The position numbers and the translations under genes were made by a program. A stretch of DNA of 22,004 nt from CALVGQ01 sp964368495 (lineage in GTDB: Bacteria; Bacillota_I; Bacilli_A; Erysipelotrichales; Erysipelotrichaceae): positions 1 to 22,004 of the forward strand of contig CAYJAJ010000026.1 in the NCBI GenBank assembly GCA_964368495.1, given 5' to 3'. Below, in pieces: positions 1 to 7,488 of the stretch; position 1 is the stretch's first letter, and each line of letters starts with the position of its first letter. The notes below the pieces were generated by a model, which worked only from the letters and a program-made list of their open reading frames with translations, made no database searches and was not told the DNA's origin.

Positions 1-61
1 CTTGTTTCTTACCATAACTCTATGAATTATGTAGTTTATTCTAGTATTTTTAATACACTAA

Positions 62-400
62 TTAACTTAAACATTTATTAATGCCTTTAAATATTGCATC
101 ATAAGGAAGCTCACGCTTATAACTAAAGTTAACACATCCTTTTTGCGCCCTACAATAAGGAGTGTTTTCAACAACTACACTAACAGCCTCTCTATCACTA
201 AAATAAATAGTAATATAATGTTTTCTACAACCTATCCCTACATATTTATCTCTTATTCGCCATGTGGGAATATGTGATTTCTCGGAATTATATTCATCAA
301 ATTGTGCACATTTAAAATTATCCTCAATATATTTAATTATAGGTATAATCTGCTGTACATTATATTCTTCTATATATCTATAAACGTCTTCAATCTTCAC
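62..400 (-). CDS. DUF1801 / YdhG-like small protein
   Basis: This 112-residue protein looks like a DUF1801 (YdhG-type, frataxin-like fold) protein. The N-terminal half is helical. The family-like core follows: an alternating strand segment (YVGIGCRKHYITIYF, about residues 53-67), then a C-terminal KGCVNFSYKRELPYDAI stretch that matches the usual 'K.a.qFp...plP.dLI' ending of these proteins. Members are small cytosolic proteins; B. subtilis YdhG (Fra) has been described as an iron chaperone, but function varies and I do not assign it here. The start is GTG at 398-400, preceded by an AGAAAGGA ribosome binding site about 11 bases upstream. Four cysteines (residues 31, 58, 83 and 89) are unusual for such a short protein. 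The gene stands alone, downstream of the terminator that ends the AI-2E-family gene. Only 61 bases follow it in the window, with no clear terminator. Confidence 0.6.
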   Translation of the reverse strand: MKIEDVYRYIEEYNVQQIIPIIKYIEDNFKCAQFDEYNSEKSHIPTWRIRDKYVGIGCRKHYITIYFSDREAVSVVVENTPYCRAQKGCVNFSYKRELPYDAIFKGINKCLS

Positions 401-477
401 AATCTTTAAAATCCTTTCTTACATAATTTTTATTTTTTAATCACAATAATATATTACCATATATCAACGATGATTTT

Positions 478-506
478 ATTATAAATTATTTGCCATTTAA
501 GGAAAA
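478..506 (-). promoter_or_regulatory. Possible promoter of the DUF1801 gene
   Basis: On the minus strand a perfect TATAAT (478-483) lies 17 bases downstream of a poor -35 (TTTTCC, 501-506). It falls between the terminator at 558-604 and the gene start. The match is weak in the -35 and the region is AT-rich, so this is tentative. Confidence 0.3.
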
Positions 507-557
507 ACTAGTTCGCTTTTGAGCTATTTTATTAAATATTCATTTTAGATTGAAACT

Positions 558-604
558 AAAAAAATATAGTATTATTTTGTATGCATTCATACATTAATAC
601 TATA
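558..604 (-). terminator. AT-rich nested intrinsic terminator of the AI-2E-family gene
   Basis: Arms TATAGTATTA and TAATACTATA (565-574 and 595-604) are perfect complements. Inside them a second stem forms from TGTATG and CATACA (578-583 and 588-593) around a CATT loop. Read on the minus strand, the hairpin is followed at once by seven T (558-564), about 90 bases after the stop codon of the upstream gene. The stem is almost free of GC, so its strength is uncertain; a protein-binding dyad is the alternative reading. Confidence 0.55.
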
Positions 605-694
605 CTTTTAAAAATTGTTTTTTCTTGGGAAATCTTTAAAATACACTTTAATACTTTATACAAGCATTATTTCCTCTAAAATAGCTTATTTTAT

Positions 695-1849
695 TTATCC
701 TAACAACTCTTCTTCATCGATTTGTTTTATCTTTAATCTACTATTTACGATTTCTTTAAATAACGCATAAGCTACAGATGTTAATGGAATAAATAGCAAT
801 ATTCCTATAACACCCAGCAAGCTTCCTCCAACACTTACTGCGACTAAAACCCACATTGCAGGCAGACCAATAGAGTTTCCGACTACTCGTGGATAAATTA
901 AATTCCCTTCGATCTGTTGTAATACTAAAAATATTATTAAAAAATACACTGCTTTCATCGGATCCTCAATAAAAATTAAGATAGTTCCAACACTCGCCCC
1001 TAAAAATGAACCCACAATTGGAACAATAGCCGTAACTGCAATAATTACTCCTATTAACAATGAAAATGGAATTTTAAAGATTGGTAGAATTACTACAAAT
1101 AAAAATCCTAATATAACTGATTCTAAGCATTGACCAGTAATAAAACTTGCAAATGTTTTTCTAGCCAATATTAAAATGCGTATCGTCTTTTTTGCAGTTT
1201 CTTTACTTACAAAAGCATATAAGACTTTTTTAAATTGATAATTTAATTGTTCTTTTTGAAGTAAAACATAAATCGCAAGTACAAACGATATAAATAATGT
1301 GGTGATTGTTGAAATGACACTTGAGGCAACCAACAAAGTTGTATCAAACACATTCACTACTCCTACTTGTAAGAATTGAACTATGACATTCCATATTTCA
1401 TCAAAATTAAATGAATTTATCATTTCGATTATTTCTGGATTTCCCTTAAATATAAGTGTAAGCTCTTGTTCTAAAACAGGAATAAAATTTTCAATCATTA
1501 CTCCTATCGAAAGTATTGTATCTGATAGTTGCGGTACAATTACAAATAGAACAACAATACATATCAAAACGACTAAAATAAGTGTTAATATTAGGGATAT
1601 TGCTCTTGAATATTTTAAGATTTTATCGTTTTTAATTTTTGATTTATTAAACAACTTATTTTCAATTGTAACTAGTGGTATATTAATAATGAAGGCAATT
1701 ACACCCGCTAATAAAAATGGTGTGATTAAAGATAACACTGTTGACAACAAAGATAAAACCATCTCATTTTTCCAAAAAAATAAAACTGCAAAACTGAAAA
1801 TAGTTATAGTTGTAACTAATTTTTTTAAAAGTGTTTTTTCTATATTCAT
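695..1849 (-). CDS. AI-2E family transporter (PF01594-type membrane protein)
   Basis: This 384-residue integral membrane protein belongs to the AI-2E/PerM/YdbI superfamily. It has two hydrophobic segments near the N-terminus (about residues 10-60) and a third after a basic stretch. A soluble central part follows (about 110-190), then a C-terminal block of five or so segments carrying family features: TGQCLESVILGFLFVVILPI, IVPIVGSFLGA, and EGNLIYPRVVGNSIGLPAMWVL, the most diagnostic stretch. Members have been linked to autoinducer-2 export, to sodium/proton antiport and to other exchange roles, so the substrate cannot be read from sequence. I start it at ATG 1849 because GGAG sits six bases upstream; the frame is open for 22 further codons but no ribosome binding site supports an earlier start. 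It diverges from the ClC gene, with about 145 bases between the starts. Confidence 0.85.
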   Translation of the reverse strand: MNIEKTLLKKLVTTITIFSFAVLFFWKNEMVLSLLSTVLSLITPFLLAGVIAFIINIPLVTIENKLFNKSKIKNDKILKYSRAISLILTLILVVLICIVVLFVIVPQLSDTILSIGVMIENFIPVLEQELTLIFKGNPEIIEMINSFNFDEIWNVIVQFLQVGVVNVFDTTLLVASSVISTITTLFISFVLAIYVLLQKEQLNYQFKKVLYAFVSKETAKKTIRILILARKTFASFITGQCLESVILGFLFVVILPIFKIPFSLLIGVIIAVTAIVPIVGSFLGASVGTILIFIEDPMKAVYFLIIFLVLQQIEGNLIYPRVVGNSIGLPAMWVLVAVSVGGSLLGVIGILLFIPLTSVAYALFKEIVNSRLKIKQIDEEELLG

Positions 1850-1869
1850 ATTTTTCTCCTTCATTTGCT

Positions 1870-1892
1870 GATAAATATTATTTCTATTTATC
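1870..1892. repeat. 8-bp dyad just upstream of the AI-2E-family gene
   Basis: GATAAATA and TATTTATC (1870-1877 and 1885-1892) form a perfect inverted repeat with a seven-base spacer. It lies immediately before the ribosome binding site of the AI-2E-family gene, in its presumed leader. It could be an operator or a weak RNA hairpin; base composition alone makes such AT-only dyads fairly likely. Confidence 0.35.
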
Positions 1893-1955
1893 ATTATATT
1901 ATTAAATTGCATCAATTAAAAGGCTCTTCTTTTTCACATTTGTTTTTTATAATTA

Positions 1956-1964
1956 TGTTATAAT
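1956..1964 (+). promoter_or_regulatory. Extended -10 promoter for the ClC gene
   Basis: TG-T-TATAAT (TG at 1956-1957, TATAAT at 1959-1964) is a perfect extended -10 element. No good -35 is seen at normal spacing, as is typical of extended -10 promoters. Transcription would start near 1971, leaving a short leader to the AGGGG ribosome binding site and the ATG at 1994. Confidence 0.55.
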
Positions 1965-1993
1965 AAGGTATAATTTATTCATAGGGGAAAAAA

Positions 1994-3547
1994 ATGCAAA
2001 ACAAAAATAACCAAACAGAGTTGATTAAACAAAAAAATGTTAAAATCATTTTAATTAGTTCATTAATTGGTATTGTTTCAGGATTAATTATTGTTCTTTA
2101 TCGAATAGTTTTAACACAAGCTGAAAGCTTGTCTTTTAGCATATATCATTTTGTCTCTAACAATAAGGTTTATATTCCTTTATTATTAATAGCCTTATCA
2201 CTTATTGGATACTTTATTGGTGCTTTAGTTCAAAAATATCCTTTAATTTCAGGTGGTGGTATACCGCAAGTAAAAGCGCGTATAATGGGGTACATCCATG
2301 AAGGGTGGTTTTCAACATTAATCGCAAAGTTTATCGGTGGAGCTTTATCTATTTTATGTGGGCTATCCCTTGGTAGAAAAGGTCCTTCCATTCAGTTAGG
2401 TGCCTGTGTTGGTCAAGGAATTTCTGATTGTTTTGATGCAAGCAACAGTGAAAAAAGAATATACATCGCAAGTGGCGCAAGTGCTGGTCTTGCTGCTGCG
2501 TTTAATACACCTTTAGCAGGAGTTATGTTTGCATTAGAAGAAGTATTTAGATATTTTTCTCCTATGGTTTTGTTATCAACAATTATAGCTGCATCTTTTG
2601 CGGATTTTATTTCTAAATTATTATTAGGAGTCCACTTTATTTTCAATTTTGATGTTATAGAGTCTGTTCCTATACAATATTATTGGTTATTTATTCTACT
2701 TGGTATTTTTTTAGGTATTATTGGCGTTTTGCACAATAAAATTAGTTTACTCACTCAAACCTTCTATAAAAAATTAAATAGTATTCCTTCACGCTGGAAA
2801 ATGTCTATTCCTTTTGTGTTTGCTGGAATAATAGGACTTACATTCCCTATTGCGATATGTGGTGGCTATAGTATTACAGAAACCCTTAATATTGAAACTA
2901 GCATCTCTTTTTTAATTGTTGTTTTTTTAGTTAAATTTATTTTATCTATGGTTAGTTTTGGATCTGGTGCACCAGGTGGTATTTTTTTTCCATTATTAGT
3001 TTTAGGATCAACCTTAGGAGCAATTTTTGCACAAACTGTTATTTCAATGTTTGGCTTAGACAGCATTTTATTTTATAACTTTGTCATAATTGCAATGGCC
3101 GGTTACTTTACAGCAATTGTAAGAGCACCTTTAACAGGAGTTATTTTAATCATTGAAATGACCAACTCTCTTTCGCAATTACTGCCATTAATTATTACTT
3201 CTGCAGTAGCATATGTCATTGCTGAGGAGCTTAAATGCAAACCAATATACGAATCTCTGTTTGAAAGATTACTTGAAAATAGAGGAATTAAAGAAGAAGT
3301 TGTTGATAAAACTAAAATTCTAATTGAAAAAGTCGTTCAAATTGGATCTAGTCTAGATGGGCATACACTAAAAGAAATTACCCTACCTAAAAATTGCTTA
3401 ATTGTGTCTATAAAACGCGGTCAATCTGATATTACCCCACAAGGTGACACCGTTATAAAAGGTGGCGATTCTATAACTGCTTTGACAAGTGTTTCTACAG
3501 AACTTGAAGTAAGCGATTGTTTAGAACAACTTTGTCAATTTAAATAG
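1994..3547 (+). CDS. ClC-family chloride transporter with C-terminal RCK_C (TrkA_C) domain; gating Glu replaced by Lys
   Basis: This 517-residue protein is a full ClC membrane domain (about residues 15-425) followed by a regulatory RCK_C/TrkA_C domain (about 443-515), a layout common in Bacillota. Signature motifs are GGGIPQVK (87-94), GRKGPSIQLGA (127-137), PLAGVMFALEE (173-183), GSGAPGGIFFP (323-333) and KPIY (416-419). Compared with E. coli ClC-ec1, the internal proton glutamate (E203) is kept as E183 and the anion-coordinating tyrosine (Y445) as Y419. The central serine (S107) is glycine (G88), and the gating glutamate (E148) is lysine (K129, codon AAA at 2378-2380). In ClC-ec1, loss of that glutamate uncouples Cl- from H+, so this protein may be a passive anion pathway rather than a 2Cl-/H+ exchanger. 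The gene is monocistronic, with its own promoter and terminator. Confidence 0.93.
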   Translation: MQNKNNQTELIKQKNVKIILISSLIGIVSGLIIVLYRIVLTQAESLSFSIYHFVSNNKVYIPLLLIALSLIGYFIGALVQKYPLISGGGIPQVKARIMGYIHEGWFSTLIAKFIGGALSILCGLSLGRKGPSIQLGACVGQGISDCFDASNSEKRIYIASGASAGLAAAFNTPLAGVMFALEEVFRYFSPMVLLSTIIAASFADFISKLLLGVHFIFNFDVIESVPIQYYWLFILLGIFLGIIGVLHNKISLLTQTFYKKLNSIPSRWKMSIPFVFAGIIGLTFPIAICGGYSITETLNIETSISFLIVVFLVKFILSMVSFGSGAPGGIFFPLLVLGSTLGAIFAQTVISMFGLDSILFYNFVIIAMAGYFTAIVRAPLTGVILIIEMTNSLSQLLPLIITSAVAYVIAEELKCKPIYESLFERLLENRGIKEEVVDKTKILIEKVVQIGSSLDGHTLKEITLPKNCLIVSIKRGQSDITPQGDTVIKGGDSITALTSVSTELEVSDCLEQLCQFK

Positions 3548-3590
3548 AAAAGCTATCAACTTTCTGCTTATAGAAATTGATAGCTTTTTA
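3548..3590. terminator. Bidirectional terminator between clc and ribU
   Basis: AAAAGCTATCAA and TTGATAGCTTTT (3548-3559 and 3577-3588) form a 12-bp stem. An inner TTTCT/AGAAA pairing (3561-3565 and 3572-3576) extends it. T-rich sequence follows on the plus strand, and the A-rich 5' arm gives T-rich sequence on the other. It sits directly between two convergent stop codons, so it can serve both genes. Confidence 0.85.
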
Positions 3591-3591
3591 T

Positions 3592-4197
3592 TTAATCCAT
3601 AAATTTTTTCATAGGTGAACTCACACGTTTGTACAACAACGATGTTACTATAGACGATACTCCACATTTAATTATATTAAATGGCACAACTCCTAAAATT
3701 ACAAAAGTTGTCATATCCACTACGCCAGGATTAATACGTCTACATAACTCGATTATATCATTTATTGTCCACCCCATTACACTTACATAAAATGGAATGA
3801 TTAAATACATATTGCTTATTGTTGCAAAAATTGCACATACTATTGTACCAACCGACATCCCAATTATTGCGCCTTTTTTCGTGCGTGTTCTACGATAAAT
3901 ATACACCGCTGGTAACACATATGCTAAACTGACAATTAGATTAGATAATTCCCCCACATATGCTGTAGAAGTTCCATTTAACATAATTTTCAATAATATC
4001 TTTACACAAACAATCATTGTAGCCGCACTTGGCCCTAATGCGAAACCTCCAATTAATTCTGGGATTGCTGCAAAATCAAAATCCATGAATGGTGGCATGA
4101 ATGGCAGCGGAAATCTAATGTATGTCATTAAAACCCCAGCCAACGCTCCTAGAATACCTATTAAAGCAATTCTTTTGACACTTGTTTTTTGTTTCAT
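3592..4197 (-). CDS. ribU: Riboflavin ECF transporter S component RibU
   Basis: This 201-residue membrane protein is the substrate-binding subunit of an energy-coupling-factor transporter for riboflavin. It has about six hydrophobic helices. The RibU-like features are MDFDFAAIPELIGGFALGPSA (the loop after helix 1), a KILLKIMLNGTSTAYVGELSN segment, and the ECF-typical small-residue ALIGILGALAG start. It would pair in the membrane with a shared EcfT and two EcfA ATPases, which are not in the window. The assignment is reinforced by an FMN riboswitch directly upstream. I place the start at ATG 4197, preceded by AGGAGG with seven bases of spacing; the open frame continues upstream to 4293 but that part overlaps the riboswitch and is not coding. 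Transcription ends at the bidirectional hairpin shared with the ClC gene. Confidence 0.93.
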   Translation of the reverse strand: MKQKTSVKRIALIGILGALAGVLMTYIRFPLPFMPPFMDFDFAAIPELIGGFALGPSAATMIVCVKILLKIMLNGTSTAYVGELSNLIVSLAYVLPAVYIYRRTRTKKGAIIGMSVGTIVCAIFATISNMYLIIPFYVSVMGWTINDIIELCRRINPGVVDMTTFVILGVVPFNIIKCGVSSIVTSLLYKRVSSPMKKFMD

Positions 4198-4218
4198 TTT
4201 ACTTCCTCCTATTTTCAA

Positions 4219-4252
4219 ATAAAAATACCCGAATTTATTGGGCTTCGGGCAT
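4219..4252 (-). terminator. Riboswitch expression-platform terminator
   Basis: On the minus strand ATGCCCGAA (4244-4252) pairs with TTCGGGTAT (4225-4233), nine pairs with one G-U, followed by TTTTTATTT. It lies between the FMN aptamer and the ribU ribosome binding site. It should form when FMN is bound and stop transcription before ribU. Confidence 0.85.
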
Positions 4253-4269
4253 CTAAAAACAGAGTTCAT

Positions 4270-4383
4270 GTCTTTTCTCATCCGGACTATCACCGTCGGT
4301 ATCAGAATTTCACTGATTCAGCAGCATCTTCGCCGCTCATGGACTATTACCATCGGTAGGGAGTTACACCCTGCCCCAAAGAC
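4270..4383 (-). ncRNA. FMN riboswitch (RFN element)
   Basis: The minus strand carries the conserved RFN core: GGGGCAGGGTG, ACTCCCTACCG, GGTAATAGTCC, GTGAAATTCTGATACCGACG and GGTGATAGTCCGGATGAG, in the canonical order, closed by a P1 helix from GTCTTT (4378-4383) and AAAGAC (4270-4275). This class binds flavin mononucleotide and represses flavin synthesis or uptake genes when FMN is abundant. Here it controls ribU through the terminator immediately downstream. Confidence 0.97.
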
Positions 4384-4439
4384 TATATTTAATTTTTAAA
4401 AGTCAAATCTTTTAAGTGCCATGACTTCTGCATAAATAT

Positions 4440-4466
4440 ATTATAACAGTTTAAGTAAATTGTAAA
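4440..4466 (-). promoter_or_regulatory. Promoter of the riboswitch-ribU transcript
   Basis: On the minus strand TTTACA (4461-4466) is followed by TG-T-TATAAT with TATAAT at 4440-4445; the spacing is 15 bases to that hexamer, or 17 to the overlapping TAATAT. The predicted start near 4433 leaves about 50 bases before the aptamer. A perfect 10-bp palindrome AAGCATGCTT (4465-4474) overlaps the -35 edge. Confidence 0.7.
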
Positions 4467-4488
4467 GCATGCTTATTTTTTCGTCTTT

Positions 4489-5718
4489 TTAACAATCGAC
4501 ATTCACAACTTTCTCTATCTCTTTTTTGTTTTTATCAACTAACATAAAATTCAAAAGTAAACTAACAAATGCAAATAAAACATAAACACTTCGATAAGTC
4601 ATAAATTCTGCAAATATACCTGCTAATACTCGAAATATCATTATGAAAAAATACATTGTAATGTTCATTAAGCCATATACTCTTGCTCTTTTATTCGCTG
4701 GGATATGTAATTGTACTGCACTTTCTCTTAAGGTCATGCTTGTTACTCCCATAACTCCTAATAACACTTGGGTAATCAACATTCCATAAAAAGGAAGAAA
4801 TAAAATTAACATTTCACCAATACTAAATGCTTTGTATACGAAATTTGCTATCCAGTATTTTTTATGTTTGTTGACCTTTGTAATATATTGAACAAACCCT
4901 CCTAATAGCCTCCCCACAGTTTGTGAAGCTACAAAAATCGAATACATAGTTGTCGTAAATATTACCGATGTTTGAAAAAACGCAACTAATGCAATTGATC
5001 CTCCTGCATATGTGCCGTTGGTAACAGCCATATATAAGTAAAGTGAACGAATTCCTTTCTCTTCTTTTAAGTAATCATACCCTTCTTTTAATTCAGACAA
5101 ATATTGTTTCAATTCAAATTTTTTATTTTCTTTCAATAACTTAGTTTCATCAAGTTTAATAAACGCCTCTAATGATGCAGCTACAATTAGCAACATTCCT
5201 TGAATCATAAATAGATATTCTATGCCTACTGCTGTATATAAAATCGCTGATAAAGGTGTCATTAAGAAAGTAACTAGTGGGTAAATCATCGATGACACCG
5301 CAAAACCTTTTTGCAAATATCCTTCAGGAATTAAATCTGGATATAAACTTTGATATGCACATTGATAAACAGATCCGACTGCTGTAATAAATAAGCTTAA
5401 TATTAAGTAAACAGTGTAATGAAACCCAATATGCAAGGAGATTAAGCTAAATCCAATATATAGAAAACCCATTACATAATCTAATCCAAATATAAAGGGT
5501 CTTCTTGGATGACTATCCATATAGGGTGAAACGATTAGGGGAACAACTATCATCGGTATCATTGTACAAGCTGAAAAAATACCCGACATTAGCGCTGACT
5601 GCGTTTGATCAAACACAACCAAAGATAACGCAAAGCTAACCAGACTTTGCCCAAAGGCACTAATAATTGTACCAACTACTATAATAGTAAAATTCTTTTC
5701 CCAAATGTTTTTTCGCAT
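4489..5718 (-). CDS. MFS transporter, probable drug or small-molecule exporter
   Basis: This 409-residue protein has about twelve hydrophobic segments in two halves, separated by a charged central loop near residues 190-225 (DETKLLKENKKFELKQYLSE). That is the plan of the major facilitator superfamily, proton-coupled exporters of the MFS_1/MFS_3 type. The loop after helix 2 carries DSHPRRP, the position of the usual GxxxDRxGRR motif A. The Q-S-L-V-S-F-A-L-S start of helix 1 recalls macrolide-efflux-like (Mef-type) proteins, but I cannot name a substrate. The start codon at 5718 has a modest AGAGG site about seven bases upstream. The gene has its own promoter and follows the XRE-TPR regulator on the same strand, so the regulator may control it. 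No terminator is obvious after its stop, and readthrough towards ribU is possible. Confidence 0.85.
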   Translation of the reverse strand: MRKNIWEKNFTIIVVGTIISAFGQSLVSFALSLVVFDQTQSALMSGIFSACTMIPMIVVPLIVSPYMDSHPRRPFIFGLDYVMGFLYIGFSLISLHIGFHYTVYLILSLFITAVGSVYQCAYQSLYPDLIPEGYLQKGFAVSSMIYPLVTFLMTPLSAILYTAVGIEYLFMIQGMLLIVAASLEAFIKLDETKLLKENKKFELKQYLSELKEGYDYLKEEKGIRSLYLYMAVTNGTYAGGSIALVAFFQTSVIFTTTMYSIFVASQTVGRLLGGFVQYITKVNKHKKYWIANFVYKAFSIGEMLILFLPFYGMLITQVLLGVMGVTSMTLRESAVQLHIPANKRARVYGLMNITMYFFIMIFRVLAGIFAEFMTYRSVYVLFAFVSLLLNFMLVDKNKKEIEKVVNVDC

Positions 5719-5739
5719 GAAAATACCTCTATATCAAAA

Positions 5740-5786
5740 ATTATAATGAATTTAATTATTTCTTCAATAGTGTTTTGTTGAGAAAT
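5740..5786 (-). promoter_or_regulatory. MFS promoter with an overlapping dyad
   Basis: On the minus strand TTGAAG (5762-5767), a 16-base spacer and TATAAT (5740-5745) form a good sigma-A promoter that starts transcription about 15 bases before the MFS start codon. A near-perfect inverted repeat, ATTTCTCAA and TTGAAGAAAT (5778-5786 and 5758-5767), covers the -35. This is the expected position for a regulator's operator; the neighbouring XRE-TPR protein is the obvious candidate. Confidence 0.55.
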
Positions 5787-5829
5787 TTTCTTTTATTTAT
5801 TGTTTTAAAAATATTATTTATACATTTAT

Positions 5830-7005
5830 TTAGGAATTATTTCTAAATTGCATCAACAATTCATATGCTTCTTTGTATTTGCGTTTTTTTGTATAGATAT
5901 CACTTAAAACATTCATATGAAATCTTCTAAAACCTTCAAAAACATTTTTATCTTGTATTAATCTTTCCAATTTTATTTGTAATGATTCATCATTTTTGTG
6001 ATATGCAACTAATATTTCATACAACATTGTCTCTGTATTATTTAGCTTATTTGAACTTGCAATTTCCATCAAATGATTAATATAAATTTCAGTTTGTGTC
6101 ATATCATCCATTTCAATATTTATCCACGCTAATTTGTGATATATATAAAATTTATTAACATGATTACTGCAGTTGTTTAACGCCATTAACAAATATTTTT
6201 GTGCTTCTTCATATTTTTTATGTTCAATTAAAGAAGCTCCTAAATTATATTCAATTATTCCATTTGTACCTTCTATTACTTTCGCTAAATTAGCAGTACG
6301 GTTGTAATATTTTTCCATTAATTCTTTGTTGCTAAGACCAGAATAGCTATTTGCAATACTCAAGCTAAGACTAAACATAGTTAAAACATATCCTTCTTCA
6401 CTTGCTTTACTATATCCCTTTTGAGCAACGTCAATTGCTTTTTGTAGATATCCTTCTTCAATAAAGCGGTTTGCCATTACTGAATATATTGGACTTACAT
6501 CATAAATAGAATATGCTTTTTTAAAATAATTCTCTGCATTTGTTATATCTTGTGAAAATTTAATTGCAACTAAATAAAAATAAAACTGTTCATGCTCTGA
6601 CATTGCCTTTTGCATTTTAGTTAACTCAACGAAAATTTTATAAGCTTGTTCATCTTCTCTGCTTTGCCAAAATTCATACAATTCAAATAAACGATAATAT
6701 AAAACTAAGACACTTTGGTATATATCATCCTTTAATGAAATCAGCTCTTCTCGATAACGATTTTCCTTCATTTTAATAAAATGCTCATTGAAATAATTAT
6801 CAAGAAGTTGCTTATGGTAATCGTTGTTCTCATATTTTACATCTAACTTTTTTAAAATTGCATTTTTGATTTCTTCTGCAGCATCCACATTTCCATTTTC
6901 GATTTTTGAAAGATATGATACAACACAAATACCATGTGCTAAATACTCTTGTGAGTAACCTTTTTTAATGCGGTGAAATCGAATTAAACGTCCTACATTA
7001 TTCAT
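5830..7005 (-). CDS. XRE-family regulator with TPR-like C-terminal region (RRNPP-like)
   Basis: This 391-residue protein has an N-terminal Cro/CI-type helix-turn-helix (about residues 1-58: VGRLIRFHRIKKGYSQEYLAHGI, then YLSKIENG). The rest is all-helical and reads as a run of tetratricopeptide-type repeats (about 90-385), with recurring pairs such as AENYFKKAYSIYD, LQKAIDVAQKGYSKA and YEEAQKYLLMALNNC. That architecture is shared with RRNPP regulators (Rgg, PlcR, PrgX), many of which bind small secreted peptides through the TPR part. No cognate peptide gene is apparent nearby, so peptide sensing is inference. I start at ATG 7005, with AAGGAG five bases upstream; the in-frame GTG two codons earlier overlaps that site. 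It is the last gene after the Nudix gene (27-base gap) and precedes the MFS gene. Confidence 0.8.
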   Translation of the reverse strand: MNNVGRLIRFHRIKKGYSQEYLAHGICVVSYLSKIENGNVDAAEEIKNAILKKLDVKYENNDYHKQLLDNYFNEHFIKMKENRYREELISLKDDIYQSVLVLYYRLFELYEFWQSREDEQAYKIFVELTKMQKAMSEHEQFYFYLVAIKFSQDITNAENYFKKAYSIYDVSPIYSVMANRFIEEGYLQKAIDVAQKGYSKASEEGYVLTMFSLSLSIANSYSGLSNKELMEKYYNRTANLAKVIEGTNGIIEYNLGASLIEHKKYEEAQKYLLMALNNCSNHVNKFYIYHKLAWINIEMDDMTQTEIYINHLMEIASSNKLNNTETMLYEILVAYHKNDESLQIKLERLIQDKNVFEGFRRFHMNVLSDIYTKKRKYKEAYELLMQFRNNS

Positions 7006-7032
7006 AAACACTCCTTTTTACACTTTTTAAAC

Positions 7033-7488
7033 CTATAAAACCCTTTGTGTTTTAACGCAAATTTCATTTATATATTCACATTTTAATTCAAAATATTCAT
7101 CTTGATTATATAAAAGCTTTAAAAAATGAATATCTCCTTCCCATAGTGATAAATCAAATATTTTATTATTATCGACCCAATGCAACTCTCCTTCGTTACA
7201 TTCTTTTTGTTCTCCACAATATTTTGTTGCAGAATACAAAAATATCATTTCGTCTTCCCAATTATCACTCACAAACAGGAGTATACCACGAAGTTTAATA
7301 TCCAATAAATCAAGTCCTGTTTCTTCTTTAAACTCTCTTTTTGCTGCCTCAGTTGGTAGCTCATGGTTCTCTAATTTTCCACCAACACCAACCCATTTTC
7401 CATGATTAGGATCATCTTTCTTTTTATTTCGATAAAGCATTAATGTTTTATCATTAACATTTAAGTAGCATGATGTAGTATATTTCAT
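7033..7488 (-). CDS. MutX-like Nudix hydrolase (probable 8-oxo-dGTP diphosphatase)
   Basis: This 151-residue protein has a complete Nudix box at residues 37-59 (G37, E43, R51-E52, E55-E56, G58), which binds the metal and hydrolyses a nucleoside diphosphate linked to another group. Overall it matches the MutX/YjhB type: LMLYRNKKKDDPNHGKWVGV before the box, and NEGELHWVDNNKIFDLSLWEGD afterwards. In that group the usual job is to remove oxidised dGTP from the nucleotide pool, although substrate range cannot be fixed from sequence. Its start overlaps the stop codon of the PfkB-family gene by four bases (ATGA), so the two are translationally coupled. The XRE-TPR regulator follows 27 bases later. 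Confidence 0.88.
   Translation of the reverse strand: MKYTTSCYLNVNDKTLMLYRNKKKDDPNHGKWVGVGGKLENHELPTEAAKREFKEETGLDLLDIKLRGILLFVSDNWEDEMIFLYSATKYCGEQKECNEGELHWVDNNKIFDLSLWEGDIHFLKLLYNQDEYFELKCEYINEICVKTQRVL

Noticed and set aside
1..61. Possible gene or terminator at the window start
   Set aside because: Only a weak AT-rich imperfect hairpin near 42-59 is visible, without a T-tract, and nothing that could be called coding.
558..604. Nested dyad read as an operator for the DUF1801 gene
   Set aside because: The seven T directly after the hairpin on the minus strand, and its position after the AI-2E-family stop, fit a terminator better, though an operator role is not excluded.
1383..1871. 162-codon open frame on the plus strand
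   Set aside because: It is antisense to the AI-2E-family gene, has no family resemblance, and reads as the mirror of hydrophobic membrane-protein codons.
4198..4293. N-terminal extension of the ribU reading frame
   Set aside because: It overlaps the FMN aptamer and terminator hairpin, and a strong AGGAGG precedes ATG 4197.
5719..5829. Short peptide gene for the RRNPP-like regulator
   Set aside because: I found no open frame here with a ribosome binding site and signal-like sequence on the minus strand, only a three-codon frame.
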